From the NCBI GenBank assembly GCA_902494465.1, contig CABUTH010000075.1, positions 1-9,097 on the forward strand: a stretch of 9,097 nucleotides of DNA, in the 5' to 3' direction. Each line of letters begins with the position of its first letter. The first letter of the stretch is position 1. The DNA comes from an uncultured Collinsella sp. Lineage in GTDB: Bacteria > Actinomycetota > Coriobacteriia > Coriobacteriales > Coriobacteriaceae. Below, piece after piece: positions 1 to 3,986 of the stretch. Position numbers and translations under genes: made by a program. The notes under the pieces were generated by a model. That model was not told the DNA's origin. It saw nothing but the letters and a program-made list of their open reading frames with translations, and ran no database searches.

Positions 1-596
1 CCAAACATGGCAGCGATCATGTGGTTGTCGTTATCGCGACGCTCCTTGGCGGCCCACTGGGCAAATTCGGCGTTCTCGGCAATGGCCTGGTCGCATTTTT
101 CCTGGCCGCGGCGATCGGAAACCTCGTAGCACAGGCACGAACGCATGCCCAGCTCCTGAGCCGCATCCTTAATGGTAAAGAGGCTTCCCGGGATCTCACA
201 GAAGCTCGCGTGATGATCGAAGATCGTAGTGACGCCGTCGCGGATGGAGTCCAGAATCGTGGCATAGGCGCTGGCCTTGGTGCCGTCGAGCGTCAGGTTG
301 TCGTCAATCTTCCACCACTGCTGCTCAAGATTCTCCAGGAAGTTGGTGGGGTTGCAGCCCTTAATGGCAAGGCCGCGGGCCAGACCCGAGTAGATGTGGG
401 TGTGGCAGTTGATAAGTCCGGGCATGATGAGGTTGCCCTGGGCGTCGACGTACTCGGCATCCGGGTACTTGGCCTTGAGCTCGCGCTCGGGGCCCACTTC
501 GACGATCGTATCTCCGTCAATGGCGACCGCACCGTTGGGAATAAACGGAGTCTGAGCGTTGCGGGTAAAGACGGAACCGTTAGCGACCAGAAGCAT
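1..596 (-). CDS. ssnA: SsnA-type putative aminohydrolase, N-terminal part (cut by the left window edge)
   Basis: Metal-dependent amidohydrolase of the SsnA group, found in anaerobic purine-degradation clusters; its exact reaction is not firmly established. The frame is open from ATG 594-596 to base 1, giving 198 codons of a protein usually about 440 residues long, so the C-terminal half is outside the window. The start has a good ribosome-binding site (AAGGGAG, 602-608 on the complement). The N-terminus MLLVANGSVFTRN is followed by an amidohydrolase composite-domain strand. Then comes the metal motif LIMPGLINCHTHIYSGLARG (residues 57-76), with H65 and H67 as predicted metal ligands. NPTNFLENLEQQWWKIDD (82-99) is characteristic of SsnA-like proteins, and DHHAS (127-131) follows. 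It lies 202 bases downstream of the NCS2 permease in the same direction and probably shares its transcript. Amidohydrolase assignment is firm; SsnA rather than a related guanine deaminase or chlorohydrolase-like member is likely. Confidence 0.85.
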   Translation of the reverse strand, partial: MLLVANGSVFTRNAQTPFIPNGAVAIDGDTIVEVGPERELKAKYPDAEYVDAQGNLIMPGLINCHTHIYSGLARGLAIKGCNPTNFLENLEQQWWKIDDNLTLDGTKASAYATILDSIRDGVTTIFDHHASFCEIPGSLFTIKDAAQELGMRSCLCYEVSDRRGQEKCDQAIAENAEFAQWAAKERRDNDNHMIAAMF

Positions 597-702
597 AAAT
601 GCTCCCTTCAACATCAGGGGCGGGGTTTGACACCTCTGACATGGCGGAAGTGCGAAGCGCCGGCCTACACCGGAAACGGGCCCTCTCCCGTCAACGCTTC
701 AC

Positions 703-773
703 CAAAGGGACAAGCCCTTTGAAGTGCGGCTTGGCGCCGCATGGCGCCGGCGGACGAGGCGATGCGTCCGCCG
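703..773. repeat. Cluster of three GC-rich hairpins between permease and ssnA
   Basis: The 202-base gap 597-798 holds no gene. It contains, in order, CAAAGGG/CCCTTTG (703-709 and 715-721, loop 5), TGCGGC/GCCGCA (725-730 and 736-741), overlapping GGCGCC/GGCGCC (733-738 and 743-748, loop 4), and a perfect 9-bp stem (748-756 and 765-773, loop 8). None is followed by a T-tract on the minus strand, so this does not read as a plain intrinsic terminator. A role in uncoupling ssnA expression from the permease, or in protecting the permease mRNA 3' end, is inference. Confidence 0.5.
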
Positions 774-798
774 TCGAATAGCACCGAATTGGTTACTT

Positions 799-2187
799 CT
801 AGCTCACGGGCAGGACCAGATCCACAGCGGCATCCTTGGCGGCATCGATGTGCTGAGCCACGACCGGCGTCTGCGGAAGGATCAGGTTAAGGACAATGGC
901 CATGATGGCGGTGGGGGTCACGGCGTTGGAGCCGATGACGGTGGACACCCAGGTGGGCATGCCCTCGCCGGCAAGGCAACCGCTGGCCATCCAGATACCC
1001 AGGCCAAAGACGACCGAGGTGCCGACGATGGTGGTGGTGCGCTGCGTGAGGCCCTCGCGGGTGAACATGCGCACACCGTTCATGGTGATGGTGCCAAAGA
1101 CGCCGACGGTCGCGCCGCCGATGACGGGCTGCGGGATAGCGGAAAGGACGGCAGAGAGCTGCGGGAACAGACCGGCGATGGCAAAGACGGCCGCGATGAT
1201 CACAAAGACCCACTTGTTGACGACCTTGTTGGAGCAGATGATGCCCACGTTCTGGCCAAGGGCGCTGGTGGGAAGACCGCCCAGCAGGCCGCCGACCATA
1301 GAGGTGAGGCCCTGGGACACGATAGCGCCGGAAAGCTCGCGCTCGGTGGGCATACGGTCGATGGAGCCCAGGCAGGCAGCGGAGACGTCGCCGATAACCT
1401 GGATGGCGACCATGGGGAACACGACGGCGAGGGTAATGCAGACCTCGGGATCAAACTCGAGTGCGTAGGGCATGAGCTTGGGAAGGGCGAAGACCTGAGC
1501 GGTGGCGACGCTGGAGAAGTCGATCATGCCAAAGGGGATGGAGACAATCATGCCAACGATCATGCCAAAGAACACGGATCCCAGCTTGAGCGTGCCCTTG
1601 CCAAAGTTGGCGAGCGCAAAGACCACGGCGAAGGTGATAAGAGCGACGCACCAGGCCTGCGGGGTGCCCCACAGCGGCGTACCCATACCGCCGGCCATAT
1701 ACTTGACGGCCGTGGGATACAGCGAAACGCCGATGGAGAAGATGACCGTACCGGTCACGACGGGCGGGAACAGCCACTTAATCTTGCTGTAGGCCAGACC
1801 AAAGAGGACCGCGACGGCACCGCCGACAATCTCGCCGCCCAGCAGCGCACCAAAGCTAAAGCCCGAGGCACCCATGGCCTGCAGGGCCGGCAGGAACGCG
1901 AACGAAACGCCCATGACGATGGGCAGGCCGCCGCCGATGCGACGGAAGGGAGCGAAGGCTTGAAGGGCCGTGTCGATTGCCGAAAGAATGAGCGCAACCT
2001 GAATGATGTCGGTGCTCTGCTGGCTATTAAAGCCGTAGACGCCGGCCATGATGACCGCCGGGGTAATGATGCCGGCAAACGATGCCAGCACATGCTGAAG
2101 GGCACACGGAATCATTTCCGTAACGGGCGGCATGCCTTCGCGAGTGAACAGGGCTTCAGTGCCGTTCGTAACCGTCTCCTGGGCCAT
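799..2187 (-). CDS. NCS2-family nucleobase (xanthine/urate/uracil-type) permease
   Basis: Integral membrane transporter of the nucleobase:cation symporter-2 family, 462 residues, the usual family length, with the expected repeated hydrophobic segments of a 14-helix fold. Family landmarks are ALQHVLASFAG (residues 29-39, the TM1 Gln-His motif), IGD (265-267, TM8), SGAIVSQGLTSMVGG (286-300) and the TM10 signature ALGQNVGII (309-317, with Q312 and N313). I chose ATG 2185-2187 because the protein then begins close to TM1 as in homologues. An in-frame ATG at 2274 would add 29 charged residues and lies upstream of the start predicted for the transcript. The ribosome-binding site is weak (GGTGG or GAGG within 15 bases). 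Oddity: residue 263 is Gln (IQVIGD), where characterised members carry a substrate-binding Glu. With ssnA downstream, a purine such as xanthine or urate is the likely substrate; specificity cannot be read from sequence alone. Confidence 0.9.
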   Translation of the reverse strand: MAQETVTNGTEALFTREGMPPVTEMIPCALQHVLASFAGIITPAVIMAGVYGFNSQQSTDIIQVALILSAIDTALQAFAPFRRIGGGLPIVMGVSFAFLPALQAMGASGFSFGALLGGEIVGGAVAVLFGLAYSKIKWLFPPVVTGTVIFSIGVSLYPTAVKYMAGGMGTPLWGTPQAWCVALITFAVVFALANFGKGTLKLGSVFFGMIVGMIVSIPFGMIDFSSVATAQVFALPKLMPYALEFDPEVCITLAVVFPMVAIQVIGDVSAACLGSIDRMPTERELSGAIVSQGLTSMVGGLLGGLPTSALGQNVGIICSNKVVNKWVFVIIAAVFAIAGLFPQLSAVLSAIPQPVIGGATVGVFGTITMNGVRMFTREGLTQRTTTIVGTSVVFGLGIWMASGCLAGEGMPTWVSTVIGSNAVTPTAIMAIVLNLILPQTPVVAQHIDAAKDAAVDLVLPVS

Positions 2188-2274
2188 TTGACCACCAATC
2201 CTCGAAGTAGTTGTTTTCGCATCTAGCGCTCTATTGTGACGCAGTGCGGGGGTGAGGTTGTGCCTTCGTTGCAT

Positions 2275-2303
2275 ATCGTATTAAAGATTTTTCTCATTCT
2301 CAA
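2275..2303 (-). promoter_or_regulatory. Predicted sigma-70-type promoter of the permease (-ssnA) transcript
   Basis: On the minus strand, TTGAGA (2298-2303, 5/6 match to the -35 consensus) and TACGAT (2275-2280, 4/6 match to the -10 consensus) are separated by exactly 17 bases in an AT-rich stretch. Transcription would begin near 2268, leaving a leader of about 80 bases before ATG 2187. I saw no recognisable purine riboswitch in that leader. An imperfect inverted copy of the -35 region lies just upstream (CTCATTCTCAA 2293-2303 against TTGAGCTGAG 2331-2340) and could be an operator. Confidence 0.5.
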
Positions 2304-2359
2304 TAATAATTTTTTGTTATCAGACTATTCTTGAGCTGAGACAATGCATTTCCGCAGGT

Positions 2360-2374
2360 CAGGAAAGTGTCCTG
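2360..2374. promoter_or_regulatory. Candidate operator: inverted repeat CAGGA-N5-TCCTG
   Basis: Perfect 5-bp half-sites with a 5-base spacer, about 55 bases upstream of the predicted permease -35 element and inside the divergent gap next to a helix-turn-helix regulator gene. Position and symmetry suit a protein-binding site, but short repeats of this size also occur by chance. Confidence 0.25.
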
Positions 2375-2539
2375 TCAAAATAGCATCTAACTTTTCTTTT
2401 GGTCGACCGTTTACCGCCAAATTCCTACCGCTCGTCCGTATTACGCAATGTACCTGCGAATATGTGAATCAATAGACACCGTGTTACCATGAGAAAAAAT
2501 TGTTATGAACATTTCCGATTTCACCCAAAGGAGTTGCCC

Positions 2540-3196
2540 GTGAACGAGACCGTACGTCGCTTTTTGCCGATGGTCGATTTTCTGGAGCAGGTACTCGGCA
2601 AAAACAGCGAAATCGTGCTGCACGATTTCTCGGATCCCGACCACGCCATCGTTGATATTCGCAACGGCATCGTGAGCGGCCGCAAGGTCGGCGGTCCCGC
2701 CACCGATCTGGCACTCAAGATCATGCACGACGCCAAGTATCGCGACCTGCCGTTTATTGCGGGCTACGAGGGGCGCGGTGCCGGCGGCAAGACGTTGGAG
2801 TCAGCGACGTACTTTATCCGCGAGGATAACGAGATCGTCGGCATGCTCTGCGTCAACACCGATCTTTCCACGGTACGCTCCATCAACGCCATGGCTCAGC
2901 AGCTCATGGCCTGCTTCGACGCTGTGCCAAGGCAGGCGGAGCCCGCGTCTATCGAGGTCGAAAGTCTTTCGGAGTCTACACAGGAGCTCATCGACCGCAG
3001 CATTGCCGAGTTGCTGAGCGCGCGCGGGCTGGATGTGGCGTCGCTTGGTCAGAGCGACCGCGTGGACGTCATTCGCCACCTCAACGGCAACGGGGTGTTC
3101 ATGCTCAAGGGCGCCGTGTCCTGCGCCGCCACCGCGCTGGGCATCTCGGAGCCCAGCGTCTACCGCTACCTGCAAAAAGTCCGCAAGGAAGGCTAA
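2540..3196 (+). CDS. YheO/DauR-type transcriptional regulator (YheO-like PAS + HTH_22)
   Basis: Predicted cytoplasmic DNA-binding regulator of 218 residues. Residues about 5-125 fit the YheO-like PAS domain: an N-terminal helix (FLPMVDFLEQVLGKNSEIVLHD), then VDIRNGIVSGRKVGGPATDLAL and YFIREDNEIVGMLCVNTDL. A linker of about 40 residues leads to a C-terminal helix-turn-helix (about 170-216: FMLKGAVSCAATALGISEPSVYRYLQKVRK), typical of this family. The start is GTG 2540, because AAAGGAG (2527-2533) sits 6 bases before it; the in-frame ATG at 2489 would add 17 residues and put that site inside the gene. A characterised relative, DauR, senses D-arginine catabolites; the ligand here is unknown. It is divergent from the permease and convergent with ridA, so control of purine uptake and breakdown is the natural inference. 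Confidence 0.9.
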   Translation: MNETVRRFLPMVDFLEQVLGKNSEIVLHDFSDPDHAIVDIRNGIVSGRKVGGPATDLALKIMHDAKYRDLPFIAGYEGRGAGGKTLESATYFIREDNEIVGMLCVNTDLSTVRSINAMAQQLMACFDAVPRQAEPASIEVESLSESTQELIDRSIAELLSARGLDVASLGQSDRVDVIRHLNGNGVFMLKGAVSCAATALGISEPSVYRYLQKVRKEG

Positions 3197-3240
3197 CGGG
3201 CAAAATGGAGCGCGGCTCCACAAGCGATCCGTCACTTGAT

Positions 3241-3279
3241 AAAAGACCCTGCAGCTCGCACGCGCTGCAGGGTCTTTTT
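3241..3279. terminator. Strong bidirectional terminator between the regulator and ridA
   Basis: Perfect 15-bp inverted repeat, 3241-3255 (AAAAGACCCTGCAGC) and 3264-3278, with the 8-base loop TCGCACGC. The plus strand ends in TTTTT, and the A-rich left arm gives a T-tract on the minus strand. It is placed 44 bases after the regulator stop and 30 bases after the ridA stop, so it serves both convergent genes. Confidence 0.92.
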
Positions 3280-3308
3280 GCATGTCATGTTTAGTTGTGG
3301 CCAACGCC

Positions 3309-3686
3309 TTAGAGAGCGGCGACGACCTCGATCTCGACCAGACCGCCGGCCGGAAGAGCGGCAACCTGGAAAGCGCTGCGCGCGGGGAACGGAGCCTCGA
3401 ACTTGGAAGCGTAGATCTCGTTCACGGCAGCGAAGTCGGCGATGTCGGCCAGGTAGACCGTGGTCTTGACGACATCGGCAAAGGTAGCGCCGGCAGCGGT
3501 CAGCAGGGCCTCAACGTTGGCGAGGGACTGCTTGGCCTGGGCCTCGACGCCCTCGGGCATCTTGCCAGTCGCGGGATCGATGCCCAGCTGGCCGGACAGG
3601 AACACCATGTTGCCGGCCTGGATACCGGGGGAATACGGGCCGATGGCTGCGGGTGCGTTATCGGAAGACACGACGGTCTTGCTCAT
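3309..3686 (-). CDS. ridA: RidA family 2-iminobutanoate/2-iminopropanoate deaminase
   Basis: Small cytoplasmic enzyme that hydrolyses reactive enamine/imine intermediates such as 2-aminoacrylate, acting as a homotrimer in the family. It is 125 residues, the usual length. Landmarks are the N-terminal GPYSPGIQ (residues 16-23), FLSGQLGIDPATG (29-41), ANVEALLTAAG (56-66), VVKTTVYLAD (72-81), and the C-terminal FPARSAFQVAALP...VEIEVVA. R103 corresponds to the catalytic Arg105 of E. coli RidA, and the VEIE acidic residues are present. The start is ATG 3686, with AAGGAG (3693-3698) six bases upstream; the longer frame back to 3761 has no such signal. It faces the PAS-HTH regulator and is close to the permease/ssnA pair, which suggests a housekeeping-plus-protective role during purine-derived amino acid breakdown (inference). 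Confidence 0.95.
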   Translation of the reverse strand: MSKTVVSSDNAPAAIGPYSPGIQAGNMVFLSGQLGIDPATGKMPEGVEAQAKQSLANVEALLTAAGATFADVVKTTVYLADIADFAAVNEIYASKFEAPFPARSAFQVAALPAGGLVEIEVVAAL

Positions 3687-3717
3687 GTTTTTCTCCTTAC
3701 GATCAATTGAGAGAGCG

Positions 3718-3769
3718 TGAGCGCGGTGTTCACACCGGGAGGCACAGTTCGGTCTGAACACCGCGCTTG
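3718..3769 (-). repeat. Long stem-loop in the ridA leader
   Basis: A perfect 12-bp inverted repeat, GCGCGGTGTTCA (3721-3732) and TGAACACCGCGC (3755-3766), can be extended outward by an A-T pair and two G-U pairs. Inside it, after one mismatch, ACCG (3734-3737) pairs with CGGT (3750-3753). It begins about 30 bases upstream of the ridA start codon and 20 bases from its ribosome-binding site. No T-tract follows on either strand, so it is not a normal terminator. It may be a 5' mRNA stabiliser, a translational control hairpin, or a DNA operator. Confidence 0.6.
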
Positions 3770-3775
3770 ATTGGG

Positions 3776-3804
3776 ATAGTACTCAAGGTTTCCGCGCGAT
3801 GCAA
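3776..3804 (-). promoter_or_regulatory. Possible ridA promoter
   Basis: On the minus strand, TTGCAT (3799-3804) and TACTAT (3776-3781, 4/6 match to the -10 consensus) are 17 bases apart. The predicted start near 3769 would put the stem-loop 3718-3769 at the very 5' end of the ridA mRNA. The -35 match is poor, and other AT-rich -10-like sequences lie upstream (about 3803-3835), so the assignment is tentative. Confidence 0.33.
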
Positions 3805-3841
3805 GATTATTATCATGTTGCGAGAATATTTTATCGCCCAA

Positions 3842-3868
3842 CGGTTTCCCCGAACCGCTGAACGGTTC
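3842..3868. repeat. Triple CGGTT/AACCG inverted-repeat cluster
   Basis: CGGTT (3842-3846), GAACCG (3852-3857) and CGGTTC (3863-3868) are arranged so that the middle copy can pair with either neighbour: CGGTT with AACCG (loop 6), or GAACCG with CGGTTC (loop 5). It lies in the 300-base gap between divergently oriented ridA and the U32 gene. It may be a multi-half-site operator or an alternative hairpin; function unknown. Confidence 0.4.
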
Positions 3869-3922
3869 TCATGTGGAGCAGCCAGTCCAAGCTGCTGAAG
3901 ACTTTGTCCTGCTTAGGCTGCG

Positions 3923-3954
3923 GGCGTCGCCCACCGCAGCGACGCCACTATACT
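3923..3954 (+). promoter_or_regulatory. Predicted promoter of the U32/RluA operon with overlapping palindrome
   Basis: TATACT (3949-3954) is a 5/6 match to the -10 consensus, 33 bases before the U32 start codon. No good -35 element precedes it; instead the -35 position is covered by a perfect 8-bp inverted repeat GGCGTCGC (3923-3930) / GCGACGCC (3939-3946). A promoter with a poor -35 and a palindrome over it suggests a regulator-dependent or repressible promoter, or alternatively a hairpin just before the start site. Confidence 0.4.
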
Positions 3955-3986
3955 TTTGAGTATCTGAGCATTTTGAAAGGCAGGAT

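Larger units (their letters stand above)
2188..2539. other. Divergent intergenic control region, permease / PAS-HTH regulator
   Basis: A 352-base gene-free stretch between two divergent genes, markedly more AT-rich than its surroundings between about 2280 and 2400. Besides the permease promoter it holds a perfect inverted repeat CAGGA-N5-TCCTG (2360-2374), an 8-bp palindrome GGTCGACC (2401-2408), and the regulator's ribosome-binding site (2527-2533). No convincing -35/-10 pair for the regulator was found by eye. The regulator most likely binds somewhere here to control the permease and itself, which is inference from the divergent layout. Confidence 0.55.

Noticed and set aside
21..722. 233-codon plus-strand frame opposite ssnA
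   Set aside because: Antisense to a clear amidohydrolase with its metal-binding motif, and it runs on into an intergenic hairpin region; no domain recognised.
724..2226. 500-codon open frame on the plus strand opposite the permease
   Set aside because: It is the antisense shadow of a GC-rich gene: composition is dominated by Asp, Gly, His and Lys with no recognisable domain, while the minus strand encodes a clear NCS2 carrier.
2188..2274. Upstream ATG (2274) as start of the permease
   Set aside because: It would add 29 polar residues not expected in the family, and the predicted transcript starts downstream of it.
2188..2275. Guanine/xanthine riboswitch in the permease leader
   Set aside because: I looked for the conserved three-way-junction segments expected before purine permeases and did not see them in the roughly 80-base leader; a covariance-model search would settle it.
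2489..2539. ATG 2489 as start of the PAS-HTH regulator
   Set aside because: The strong AAAGGAG at 2527-2533 is correctly spaced for GTG 2540, whereas nothing suitable precedes 2489.
3282..3710. 142-codon plus-strand frame opposite ridA
   Set aside because: Shadow of ridA; it also starts right after the terminator hairpin, without a ribosome-binding site.
3718..3769. T-box-like ACCGCG in the ridA leader hairpin
   Set aside because: The ACACCGCGC string is part of the inverted repeat on both strands. The rest of the T-box consensus, specifier stem and terminator are absent, and ridA is not an amino acid or tRNA-charging gene.
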